Shown one piece after another: positions 22,540-34,840 of a stretch of DNA of 64,000 bases. Position 1 is the stretch's first letter. Every line of letters begins with the position of its first letter. The stretch lies in the NCBI RefSeq assembly GCF_000203795.2, contig NW_006281110.1, forward strand, positions 335,854 through 399,853, written 5' to 3'. The position numbers were made by a program, and so were the translations under genes. The notes below the pieces were generated by a model. It searched no databases and was not told the origin of the DNA. It was given only the letters and a program-made list of their open reading frames with translations. Source of the DNA: Batrachochytrium dendrobatidis JAM81. Lineage: Eukaryota; Chytridiomycota; Chytridiomycetes; Rhizophydiales.

Positions 22540-25500
22540 TTATTTCTGTACCACCTGTTCAAAAAGTTTGGTTTCATCAAATAAAATGGGATATTTGTGC
22601 CATTGAAATTCACCAGCATTTGCTTCCTGAATAAGATTATAAAGTGTTCCCTCCAATACTGCTTCTACAGCATTTTGGAATTCCTCGCATCTAGATGTGG
22701 TTGGATGTATTAGTTCAAACCAAAATTGCATCAACTGATCAATCTACATCATAAAGCAGTAATACTTACGTAATGATGGATAAATCGGATACAAATTCAC
22801 TGTGATTTTTTTGAGATAATCGGTCAGGCTTGTCAATGGTTTTTACTGCTGATGCAGTGCAAGCCGAATCAGTACTTTGAAGAACTATGCCTAAATTGGG
22901 ATTTGAAGCAATTTGGGCATAGTAAAACAGCGATCCATTTAGTGTATCTGTAGGAATTCCAAGTACATCTGGATCTTGGAAAATATCGCTTAATAGTGAC
23001 TGTATCATTGACTGAACTGCATTCTTTTCTTCCTGGTTAGACACAATGTCATGATTTGGCTCAAAAATGCGCACTTGTTCTTGTTGACGGTTCTGATAAA
23101 ACTGATCGTATCCTTTAAATAAACGACGAAATTCTTCAGCCTTGTATGTTCTTGCACGAATTGAAACAAATTTCTGAAATGAAACAGGAACTCTACTCGA
23201 CTCTAATGGAACACAATCACTGACACCTGTCAAAAGGTCCCAAACATAAAATCGTGCAATTAGCATATTCAAGTACGATACATTTTGTTTTCAAATTCAG
23301 ATTGATTAAAAGATTACCAGATCTTGCCGAGTGAGGTGACAATCTGACGCTATCGTGAGTAGATTCAACCTTGACTCTTCTTTTTGATTCGGAGGTTGTT
23401 GACTGACTTTGATTAGGGGTTGGTGACGAAATGGCAGGCAGTGTTCGATACTTTAATCGACTGATATCTACTCCCAAACTGCCTACCGTGTTGTTTAGCG
23501 ACAAGCAGCGATCCTTGGTCTGTATAGAGTCGCGAAGTGATACTGCTTCAGAAACGCCAGTACATTTTTCTTGTTTCGAAACTATATTAACACCATCTCT
23601 TTGAGCAGACAGTGTTTCCTAAATACACAGTATGAGTGTTTAGTGTACTACAACAGCACATATATCAAACACAAAATATGTATATACCATTTCTGTGGCA
23701 TTGCCAACATTGCACACAATATCCATATCGTAAATTCTGCAATCATGTTTTGGACTAAAAACAACTTTGCAGATTCGACTTTCACCTGGTTTTAATCGTC
23801 CTTCCAATGGAGTAATCATGATTTCTGATTGCATACAGCAATTAGATGTGATAAAATAAAAATATTAGATATCATACGCCATCAAGATTAAATACATTCA
23901 TCAGCTCGTTACCTCCAGAAGGCCAATAGGTTGGAACACTCCATTTGAAAAAAATATCAGCAGTATTACTCGTGTTGAGAACCCCAATAACCTGTCTCAT
24001 TGTAGATTCTAATGGAACATGTCCAAAGTTAATATTTTCCTATACATAATAACAATGAAATTAGCAAATGTGAATCAAAAGGCACGATTGTCTTGATTTG
24101 AATAGGGTAGTATATAAGTGCAATGATTACCAGAGATAGAGCAGCAATATGATTTTGAGCGTATGACGTCTGTGTTTCAAAAGTACTGACTTGATATGAT
24201 TTAGGATCAAGCCTTTCTTCATTATGTATATCCTGTTTAAAATAAATGGTGAAAGCATTAGAAATAATACTAATTTTACCAGCTGAAATCAAATAACTGG
24301 TATACCAATGGTCGCTCGCCCTTTCCTTTCAGTGTAACCATGTATGATTTTCCAGAAACAATTGAAATTGGAATGTCAATCTACATAACGTAATTGTTTG
24401 ATAAAAATGATTAGACTTGACATTACTTAATCGGCTATTGCACCATTAGCTAATCAACATATTGCAATTTCAACTGAATCATTACCTCGTATATCTTTTC
24501 TTCCAATGGGTGAAAAAGCCATTGCACATATTCATATCCTCCTGGCGGAATACACCCAGATGTATGTAGGCATTTGAAAACTTCAAAATTGTGGTTATCT
24601 TCCTTTAGCTACACTCGCATGCATTCAAATAAAAGGATACGTACTTAGTAATCAATCAGTAAAAAATAATCTACCATTGAATCACAAGCAAAAACATACT
24701 CGTTCAAGGGACGATGTATCGATACTATATTCAAGAGATACCGCACCACGATTCATTAGACGATATGTTTGGATTGGAGGATCCGTGGTTCCAATAAAGA
24801 TCGGAACTAATTCATGAGTGGCAGCTTGTATTTGCAAATACTTTTTGGCTGGTGGAACAGAGTATCCCGTAAAATTAATCATAATTTCCTTTCCTATGTT
24901 TATTGATGGAGATACAGCCAGCATTACACATTAATCAGTCAATTGAATTCAGCCATATAAACACATACGTTCAGCGTATATTTAAAGTATTACCTGATTG
25001 TGATGTGCCGTTATAAAGCTTAAACACTACGGCTAGTTTATGCGAGCCTGCAAACTCGTGGCTATAGGACATGATAGCATTGACCGATTCTCCTGGACAA
25101 AGACTTCCATGCTTTGGCGTTACACAAAAGATATTATTATCTAATATCAAATTTTGATGAAGTTGCTCTTCAGTATAGTCTCCTGGATCGGCCCAATGCT
25201 CAATCTCCACCTATAATATTCAAACTGTATTGGTAAAAGCTAAATCATGACAATTACTTTGTGGTACTGTTCTTCCCTACCTCGAGATCGTTGGGGAAAT
25301 GAAACACCCAATCAACTGACACAACCCCGCTGTTTGTCAATGTTAAACTGAGCAGTGTCGGTTTGCAGCTAGAACACAGCGATAGTCAGACAGCTATACA
25401 TATATCTTTAACAAATGGCAACTGAAATACGTGTTGAAATAGCTTACCTGACTGAAGTAGCGCCAAAATCAAAATTAATTTCGTTTTGATTTGGAGTGAG

Positions 25501-28500
25501 TTGCATAGGCAAATCGATCGGAAATGAATTATTATCGTCTAGAGTTTGCTCAGCGTATGCATTCTGACCTGTTTCTGGTTCTCGAAGAATTTCATTAAAC
25601 TTGTTCAAAGAAAACATTTCCCATAGTATAGTTTTGCTAATTCCTAATTATTTATACAATGCATTGCTATTAAAATAAATATTACGCTTCATGGCAATTA
25701 CAATGTATATACAGTACCCTCGCAGTGAATATATGATGCTTGAACGACAGGATGAACTCCAACTGCGACAACATCGCATAAATGATAGCGCTGGACCTAG
25801 AAGCCCGTAAAATGCGTAAATAAAAATACATCTTTACAAGTAAATAATGTTAAACTATTTGAAATCCTGAAAGTCGGATCAAAACCCACTTTTCTCTTCT
25901 TTTGCAATACACTTGGCGTCAAGCGTCCCTCTGTATCTGTAAGTGTATGATCTGAAAGGGTAAGTGCAAGTGTTAACTGTACGAGCAATAAAAAGCAGTG
26001 CTATCACATATATAAATTTTATTACCTTGAATTCGATAATACACATGAAACTCTTGTCGAGTTTGTTCGTGCACACATGCTTTGATTTTCAGAGCTTGGT
26101 TTGACCGAGCCGGCAAGGATCGTAGTTTTTGAACAATTTCCAATTCAGATACTGAAATGATAAAATATAGTTAGCCTACATTTCGGCAGTCTTATATCTA
26201 GTAAATCAGCAATGTATTCATTCATTAGAATTTACCCGTAATATCATTCTCCAATAACTCTTCTACTATATCAATTTTCCCATGCGTGCCTGTACTTGGT
26301 TTTTTGCGATATATCTCAAGAGTGTAAAATACGTCACATTCACTTGGATTGAACAGTAAAATCTCTTTTTCAGAAACAGTGTTTACAAGTATAGTTTCAA
26401 AGTCGACCACTTGTGGCTTTGCAACAATGGTTCCTATAATACCACGTCCAAATACGGTGAAACTTGCTTTTTTCTTGACAATAGCAGATGTTTCGTCTGG
26501 ACGTACAATTAAAAAGTTAAATTAATTGTTGGGATTATATAATTTGAGTATGACCAATAGATCTTACTTGTAATTTCGTGCGAGTAGTAACAGGGCAATA
26601 CTAGCGAGTAATTGCTAGTGCAATTGGGAGCAAAGGTGCAAATCAAATTCGCACTGCTGTTTGAAGCCAAAATACCGCTCAATGGCTCAATGGATACAAC
26701 TGAGTTGTATTGTTCCGGAATATGCCACTATTTTTGAAAAAAATCAAAGCAGTTGATTAGAATCGTTATAAACTAATCTATGCGGTGACAAGAATCAACA
26801 AACCTTGTAGTTCACCAAGATGCGAGATGTGTTGCGTATGACAAAGTGACGCACTGCAATGGCTCCAATACACGTTGGTTTGAAACACAAGACGCCATTT
26901 CCATCAAATGTAATCCGTGGATAATGACCTACTCCATGCATTTGAAGACCCTGTTTCAAATAAATCATTTTTAATCAGATGAATGCAGTGTGCAATACAA
27001 GCCAGCTTGATGAATAAAAAGACCAATCTAATACTTGCATAGCTATTGCCAAGTGAGTTGTTAAAATAACACTTGAGGGCTTGTAAATACTCTTTTTGCT
27101 CGGATGGAGAAAATCGAAAAACAATTAGTCGAGATTCGCCCTTGTGTAAAATACCATGTTGAGGCTTCGCCGAAAATACATTGTTGGATTTTGAATTAAA
27201 CTCGGAAATAGCATTGGTTTCGGTATTTGGCTGGCTGCTGTTTTCTAGGAATGAAAATTTGACAAATGTGTCGCCTAAATTGGTTACTTGTACCGTGCGA
27301 TATACAGATTTGTCTACATGACATGCGGGAAAATCAAGCTTTGTAGCTCCAAACGAAATTTTTGGTATAAAAGTATCCTCTCCAGCAGTAAACGTGTTTC
27401 TAAAACACATTAATGTAGATCATTATGTTAGACTATTATCTGTATATTTGGCGCAAATCAACGACTAGCAATATTAAATATGGATGATTTTACCCCGCAA
27501 CTGTTGGAGTCAAACACCATGATGGAGTGAACGTGTCTTCGTTTACCAATCTAAAATTTCGCATGCTTTTATAATAGACAAAGCATTCCAGCTGAGCACC
27601 ATAAAATGAATTATCTACTGTTGGTCGAAAATTAACTTTAAACTGCATAGTACTTTTTGCTAGGATATCAGCAACTTTGGGTGTCACTGAAAACGTTGGC
27701 TCCTCGCTGATAGCATATATACATTCACAAATTTATCAATATTTGATCAAATCATACATACTGAATTTCATGACTTCAACAGTATGCAACTGATCATTGC
27801 AGAAAACAATAGCATCAACGCTTACCCATCAGCTTCTCCAGGAATAACCCATACGCACGACATTTTCCCTTTGGTATTGTTAGAGATACAAATAACTTGA
27901 GGCTCAATGATTCGATAACGCGAACATGCACCAAAATCAACATAGCTATTGACAAGAGAGGCAGCTACTGTCGGTCCAGTATTCTCGTAAAAATACTCGC
28001 TTCCAACAAGGCCGTCAGAATACGGCGAATCAACCAAGGAAGAATGCGCTATAATATACCAAATCGGTTGTAAATATAGTTGAATTTCTACACAAGATCA
28101 AGATCAAGTGAAACTGAAAATAAAAGCTGCAATCCTGTCCAAGTAGTTTATATACAACATACCATGCTGTTTTGCAACAGAGTCATTGGTAAAGGACAGT
28201 ATACCGTTATTGAGAAAAATAACACCAGTTTTTAGCATATCTTCGAGTTGCTCTGGACCATATTGCCAGAGTCCGTTTTTAACACGTTGTTGATAGTTGG
28301 AAATGTGGTGTGGCTTAAATGTTGCTGGTCGACGTTTATCGTTATAGCATGTACCAATAAAGTCGACGTGCTGATATTACAGTTAAAATATTAGTGCATA
28401 ACCAACAAACCCGATAAAAGTCAATGATGGTTAGATCATACCAATGCATCCTGATGCTCTACAAGACAATATACACGCCTATAGTAGTTGATTGGCTCGG

Positions 28501-30654
28501 TTGGAGAGAATTTGACTGTCAATGCAACCGATGAATTTGGACCAATTATTCCACATATCTTATCAACTTGAAATGTACTAGCAGGTTCTGCTAAAAACTA
28601 AACAATGGTAATACTGTAAGTTTAATTAAACTGCACATATATAGGGTCAATCAGCTACTATACTGTGGTTTGTCATCAGTTTTACCTGATAAAATGCACT
28701 CGTGTTGGCATTGTTTTGAAGATATAATGCTCTTGTGACTGTCGATCCAGCAGGTGTGTCATGAAAGTTGACCACATCCGGATTCAAGGTAACTTTTGGT
28801 CCAGTTCCACAACCTTGACAGGTTACAACAATTGTATTTCCAGAAAGAGTGTTGATATTAAAGTAATCATTGGAATACATTCCAGAAGCCATTGGCGTGT
28901 ATTTAATCTATCATTGCAGTAAAGTATCAGTATATCATAAAAGCAAATTCACAGATCGACAATCTATTTTTAAATAGTTCAATCCATTACCCCAATATCA
29001 AGTTGTTTTTTGCTAGCCACTGTACCAGATAAGATTGAAAATTCAAAATATGAATCAGTATTTCGCTCCGACCGAGTAATGCAAAAATTGGCTGGGACCT
29101 ATAGTTTATTGGCATTCAGTATTGGCGATTTATACCTCATGTTTGACAAACAATCCACTTTGTTCAACGCAAACAAACCTACCGCTGAATGGTTCTTGAG
29201 AACAATCTTTTTTTCAGCGCTTTTTCCAATGAATACTTCGCCAAAATCGAATATGTTTGTGTCAGATGCAAGAGTCAAGTGCGAGTACTTTCCAATTCCA
29301 TTCACGGTCATGGCTTGTCGAACTTTGGATTTTTCCCAATGCGATTTATCTCCAAACGAACATACTACTGTTGCTGTGAATACAGAAGCGTCCTAAAGCC
29401 AATTATTTAAAACCAAAGTTTTAAAATTTAGACAGTAGTATACCATGGCAATCCTATGGTTATTATCATCCCACTCTAAATTATGCAAACGCCATTCAAG
29501 TCAACTTACTACTGGAGTAAATTCAACCGTTATAGTACAACTGTTTCCGTGAGAGAGTGATCCATTTTGAGGAGAAATTGCAAAAGGTGCACTGATTTCC
29601 CATTCAAAGTAACTGGTTAGCTCTCCTGTATTTTTTAGTTGGAATGTCCTTTTTGCTGTTTCGCGAACTGGGCATAATGAAAAATCGATTGTTTTTGGAA
29701 ACTCTAATACATGCTCGGGAAGTGTAGCCTTGATGGGTAAAAAGAACTTTCCAAAAGACGTAGTAAACTCAATGACATCATGGTAGCACTCCTACAGATT
29801 TTTGGAAAAATAACAATCGTGTTGAATTGCAGTCAACGTATATTAGTAAAGATATTGCATCACAAGTTTAGTATATATAGCTAGATTCAATTCAACTACC
29901 TTGGCAACTGGTCGAAATGTGATTGGAACTGTCCAACTCATTCCTGCACTGAGCGTTTGGGTTTCGGGAAATTCCATAGAAAAATATCGAGTTTGTGGCA
30001 GTTTATACTTGATTTTTTGAGTTTTCATCACTATGTTTTTGACGGACAAATATTTTACATGTTCACCGCCAGGTTCCCTAGATACCATATAGCACCAGGC
30101 TAGTTAGTGACCATGAGAAGTCGCGTAGAGTAATACCATTGAACTGAATTTACAAAATAAAGCCATGGCATTATCAAGACGAAGCAGTTTATCATTTCCA
30201 AGTATGGAATGTACCATCTAGCAAAATGCACCATTTCAGCACAGTCGATTCCAAATTGAGTTTTTCTTTCTGCTCTACTTGGAGTAGGAATAACATTTCG
30301 AGCATGCAAATGCTGGCCGGTTGTTCCTGCTTCTACTGCCTGTGCAGCTATAGGCATTGATGAGGTAGTTGTTTCAATAGCCCCTTGTCGAAGACGTGAG
30401 GCAGGCAATGGCTTTGTCAGTATGAACGCGTTCAAGCTCGGTGATTCTGCTTGATATACTGATACTTCTGGTCTAGTTTTTGTAGATTGGTCTGTACGAC
30501 CAGCATTCGCTATACAGACCGGATAGGCTGTTGACTGAGACAAAGGAACTACAGTATTATTTTGTCCCTTGGGAGTGGATGAATTTATTAACGTATTACC
30601 AGTAGAAGTCAGAGGTCCAGACTGACTAGATGTTGGTGGTTGTACAGTAGCCAT
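22540..30654 (-). CDS. CFAP65: Cilia- and flagella-associated protein 65 (CCDC108/FAP65)
   Basis: A very long gene in roughly two dozen short exons with introns of about 60-100 bp. I could not fix every junction. The first exon (30654 to about 30211) has a Ser/Thr-rich leader ending in KTQFGIDCAEMVHFARW. It is spliced in phase 2 to EPGGEHVKYLSVKN...TQKIKYKLPQTRYFS, which corresponds to the WTPGGEY...KNLVLKN segment that opens CFAP65. Many beta-rich MSP/ASH-type modules follow (for example YHDVIEF, ANIFDFGEVFIGK-like, VNFHDTPAGSTVTRALYLQNN and LDFPACHVDKSVYRTVQVTN). The C-terminal exons (EKNAVQSMIQSLLSDIF ... NAVEAVLEGTLYNLIQEA) match the alpha-helical CFAP65 tail. In animals and Chlamydomonas the protein is part of the axonemal central pair apparatus, so the gene supports a motile zoospore. 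Confidence 0.85.
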
Positions 30655-30721
30655 ATCTGGTGAATTACTGATATCGACGTTTAAGAAACGACCAACTTTT
30701 TGAAAGAATAGATATTAATTT

Positions 30722-31135
30722 TACAGTTGTATTCACGTAAAATGAAACATTTGTATTTGTCTTGCAGTCGGAGTCTCCATTTTTGTTTTTGTATTGGATT
30801 TGCACAACCAGGAATATCAGACACGATCATGTCATTCAAGAAACTTGTATTCTAATCTCAAACATGTTTAATAAAACAAAGATCGCTCATCTTGGAAATG
30901 CAGTCGTTGTTTTCATGTCGATCATCCAATATTTGTTTTGAAGAAAAGAGTTGAAGATTGGAAGTGGAATGCATTGGAGCAAAAATGTAAACATTCGTTT
31001 AGTCTTTTTGTACAAGAATGAGCACAAAAACAGTAAACCAAAGGGTTTAAAAAGCAATATTGTCCAGTAAATGCAATGAGAATCAATTCATGAACTTTAT
31101 TATTCTAATATTCCATTTACGTGACTGCAGCTATA
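30722..31135. mobile_element. MITE-like element, copy C
   Basis: Left end TACAGTTGTATTCACGTAAA at 30722 pairs with an inverted right end (reverse complement TATAGCTGCAGTCACGTAAA) ending near 31135. The interior has the family segments GAGTTGAAGATTGGA, TTTGTACAAGAATGAGCACA and ATTGTCCAGTAAATGCAATG. It lies 68 bp upstream of the CFAP65 start codon, within its likely promoter region. Confidence 0.75.
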
Positions 31136-31353
31136 ATACTAGAAGGTATTTGTACAAGAGAAGCATTGTAATTTATATGGAATATTGACCAATAGTAGCA
31201 ATATGACTAATAACCAAATTCATTAAAACATTCATCACTAACTTGGATTCCAATAAATTCATCTTTTAAATCTAAAAGAGCTTGTTAAATTTCAAACTTG
31301 GATAAGCATCGGTCAACCTTTATTCCTCAATATAGACCAACTTGCTTAAATCT

Positions 31354-32147
31354 ATGGTAGTGAAACATTGTTGCTTTATCTCGAGTGTACATTGCTTCAC
31401 CTGTACTGCACGTTGTATACTAACTGATATCTCGAATGGCTAGATTTACTCACTCTTCATATTCAACAGGCATTGCGCCTGCATATTCCAAACGGATTGG
31501 AATAAACCCTCTACCTCAAAGACAGAGTCATCCGATGCCACAACAGGGACAACTATTGGACTTTCAAGAGATACAGGAGCACAGTCTGGTGGTCTAGTTG
31601 GCTCGATAGACAAGCAGATGGAGGAGACTGCTAAACTAGTCTATGGTGTCGTCTTTTCATTGCGAAACATCATCACAAAAATCAGTCCAAAACAAGGGTA
31701 TGTGCTTGCATCCATTGATGCTACCATCTCATGTCTAGTTGGAATAATAATACGATCTGGCATTGCTAGACTTATTTCAGATTGATTCAAAGTATAGAAA
31801 TGATTCAATGCAAGTCTGCTATTTAAGCTTTGAGTTGGCTATTGAAAAATCACTTATTTCAACTGTTTTTGGGTTACTATGCAAACAATAGGGACAATTT
31901 CATTTCGTATCGGACAAACGCATACAAGTTGCACTATTACGAGTCAGGCACAGGACTCAAGTTTATTCTTTTGACAGATCCAAATTCAGATAACATGGTA
32001 GAAGTCCTTCGTGCTATTCATGCTCAGATCTATGTGGAATATGTATCCAAAAATGCACTTCTTCCTGCAGATGGACCAATCAATAACGAGTTGTTTAGAA
32101 CTAATCTGTTGCGATTTGTGCGTGCACTCCCCAACTTTGGTGAATAA
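31354..32147 (+). CDS. TRAPP complex subunit TRAPPC1/Bet5
   Basis: Exons 31354-31356 (ATG only), 31444-31697 and 31892-32147 give 170 residues. After the initiator Met the protein reads IYSLFIFNRHCACIFQTDWNK, the opening beta strands of a longin/sedlin-type TRAPP subunit. Then come LVYGVVFSLRNIITKISP, AYKLHYYESGTGLKFILLTDP, EVLRAIHAQIYVEYVSKN and NELFRTNLLRFVRALPNF, all landmarks of TRAPPC1. This subunit belongs to the core that serves as Rab1/Ypt1 exchange factor for ER-to-Golgi traffic. A Ser/Thr/Gly-rich loop of about 40 residues after DWNK is longer than in yeast and human proteins. The start depends on a start codon directly followed by an intron (ATG|GTAGTG); no better upstream ATG was found. 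Confidence 0.85.
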
Positions 32148-32521
32148 GATTGTTTGGACTCAATATATAAACAGTATTGGCATATGTTTTTATGGGCTGG
32201 AATGGGTTAGGACGTGTGTACTTGCAGCGTATCAGTTGGACAATTGAGGCGGCCGTTTCGTATACACGCTTCAAACAATAGTGTATTGACAATCCGACAT
32301 TTTCAAAATCGTAAACAAGGTTGCATTATCCAACAAAGAAAAGAAAGGTAGATACATGTAGGAAGATGAGTTTATTTGAAAGCTATAGATGGACGATAAA
32401 AGAATACGGTCGATTGTTTTATTGCAATCAACAGCTCACAAAAAACACGAGTCCTATTAGCTGCTGGTTAAATCGACGTGCCGTCAAAAAAACATCACAA
32501 ATACATTGTTTGATGAATAGC
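32148..32521. other. Convergent intergenic region
   Basis: This 374-bp gap holds the 3' regions of TRAPPC1 and the aminotransferase. Short open frames here have no coding character and no repeats are visible. Confidence 0.45.
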
Positions 32522-34371
32522 CTAGTCGAGAACCACAGACCACTTGTGTGGAATCTCGCCGTACTGGATTCCCATGATGGTATCGGCAAAACGCTTGGTG
32601 AGAGGACCTGCCTGGGAAGTGGAATCCTTGGGATCAAGAGGAATTGTCAAGTCTTTGTCCTGGTAGCGAATGCGCTTGATGGGGCTGACAATGGCTGCAG
32701 TACCAGCACCAAACATTTCTAGAACACGGCCCTCATCAATGGCCTTGGAAAGAGTTGTCATGGAAATTTCTCCTTCAGTAACCTTGAACTCGCCCCATTC
32801 TCTAGAGAGTTCTAAAATAGAATCACGAGTAACACCTGGAAGAATTGTACCGTCAAGGGGAGGAGTACGGAGTTCCTTAACACCATCCTCGTTGATCCAG
32901 TAAAGGAAACAGTTCATGGTACCGACTAAGAATTTAAAAAACAGCGAAATGGCAGCATTAATATAGCACCAGATACAAATGTAAACAGCGAGTCAATATA
33001 CTGCCAAGCCAAGTAAATCAAATTACATTAATCTAGCATGACAGATTGATATAGTACGTTACCTTCAGTAATGTTATGGTTGGGTCCAAAAAGCCAAAGA
33101 ATTTGCTGATAACCCTCTTTGGCAACCTCGATCTGGGGACGAATTCCAGGAGCGTAGTTGGCACCAAGCTTAGAATCACCAGTACCACCGGGCCATGCAC
33201 GAACGTGGTCCTTGGAAGAGTACAATGACACTGCAGAGAATCCAGTTTTGTAGTAGGGACCAACGGGAGATGCAATCAAAAAGAACATGGAGCGATTGGA
33301 TGGACCAACACCTGCAATAATCAAAGTCGTGTCAATACAAAGTTAATGTAAACGACAGCCAAATTTGAATAAAAACCACAGGTTCCATTTCAAAGGTCTA
33401 GTCGCACGATCAACCCCACAAACTGAAATAGCTTTGAACAGCAAAGACATGAAATGTGCTGGTATGATACAAAACTAAATAGCTAGATTTATAAATGAGT
33501 AGCTTACCAAGTGACTCTTGAGTGGCTATAGCAGTAGGGCGTAGATACAGCGAGTATCCACGCTCGCTAGGGATCCAGTTGGACTCGACCTTGACAAACT
33601 GTTTAATCAGCTCAAGCATCTCATCATGCTCAAATGTTGGAAGAGTTAGCCGTTTACAAGATTTGTAGAAACGGTTGACGTTCATCTCTGGACGGAAAAG
33701 ACGAATCTTGCCTTGCTTGTCCTTGTAGCTGATTTTTATACATCAGATTACAACAATCAGTTTCAAGCTGCACTCGACAAAAAGCAAACCTCGTGTAAAT
33801 GAATCAATGCATTGACCTACGCTTTCATGCCTTCAAAACACTCGACCGCATAATGGAAGACAGTTGCAGATGGTTCCAAAGAAATCTTTCCATACGGTTG
33901 AATTTTGGGATTGGCCCATCCTATGCAATTGAAATATTCATTCACCAAATATTAAAAAGTAGAAATGTTTAAACGTTAGTGCATGATTGAAAACCTCATT
34001 ACATTCAACAAGTGAACAGGCAGATCTAGTCAAACTAAATGGTTCAAAAAGCAGTCAATACAGCCAACTGTTTGACATGAATAAAGTGCATTACCTTTAT
34101 GGGAAGTCCAATCGGCTATCAGCATATGATCCGAAAAAGTCTGACCAAAGACCAACTGGTTCAAAGGCAACATCTTCTTTGGAGATTGAGTGAGTTGAAC
34201 TTGCAAATTCTTGGCCAGAAGTGGAGCAGGAGTTCCATCGAGCGATCCGGTGGAAAAAGAGCAAACGGCAGATGGTAGAGTCCTGCAAAACAAGGCATTG
34301 GTCGCAGAAGGCACATATGCAGACAGACGGCGAGAGGAAGCAGATACAACTCGAGCAGCAGGACGAATCAT
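32522..34371 (-). CDS. Branched-chain amino acid aminotransferase, mitochondrial
   Basis: Five exons (34371-34095, 33920-33821, 33728-33508, 33311-33063, 32925-32522) give 416 residues in frame. The N-terminus (MIRPAARVVSASSRRLSAYV) is rich in Arg and Ser and lacks acids, as expected of a mitochondrial targeting peptide. The fold-type IV PLP enzyme follows: VFHYAVECFEGMKAYKD, YSLYLRPTAI, the PLP-binding Lys in GGTGDSKLGANYAP, LYWINEDG, TLPGVTRDSILEL-like (ILPGVTRDSILELSREW) and MFGAGTAAIVSPIKRI. The enzyme interconverts Leu, Ile and Val with their 2-oxo acids using 2-oxoglutarate/glutamate. A MITE-like element begins 55 bp upstream of the start codon, leaving little room for a promoter outside it. 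Confidence 0.92.
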
Positions 34372-34425
34372 TATTGGACTATTTGGTATTGAGTAAAGTT
34401 GCAATTGATTTTTATATTTCCAATT

Positions 34426-34787
34426 TACAGCCATATTCACATAAAACGGAATACTTTCATCGTAATCTGGATAATGGAATGAACATTCGTTGTTTTCATA
34501 TTACAAATCAACTCAAATATAATCATAAATGTCTGGATTTTCATGCCGTACAAAACCATATTTTACTAAAGTGATTGTCTGTTGGTTCAGGAATAATCAA
34601 TACAAAACTACTCGCGACATTGTTGGACAGTAACAGACCATGTTTAACCAGTGAATGTGTGGCTTTGTCAAGCAGTTCAGAAAACAAAATATTGTTCTGT
34701 AATCTAACCAATCATTTCAGGACCAGTTGTCTATTATACATTTTGGCATCTTTATTTAATACTCCATTTTACGCGAATATGGCTGTA
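34426..34787. mobile_element. MITE-like element, copy D
   Basis: Left end TACAGCCATATTCACATAAA at 34426 pairs with the inverted right end (reverse complement TACAGCCATATTCGCGTAAA) at 34787. Two mismatches in 20 bp and TA on both sides. It fills 362 of the 469 bp between the aminotransferase start codon and the stop of the Artemis-like gene. Confidence 0.8.
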
Positions 34788-34840
34788 AACTGTCAGGAAA
34801 TCTGATTAAATTTGTACAGAAAAATATACATTTAAAAGCC

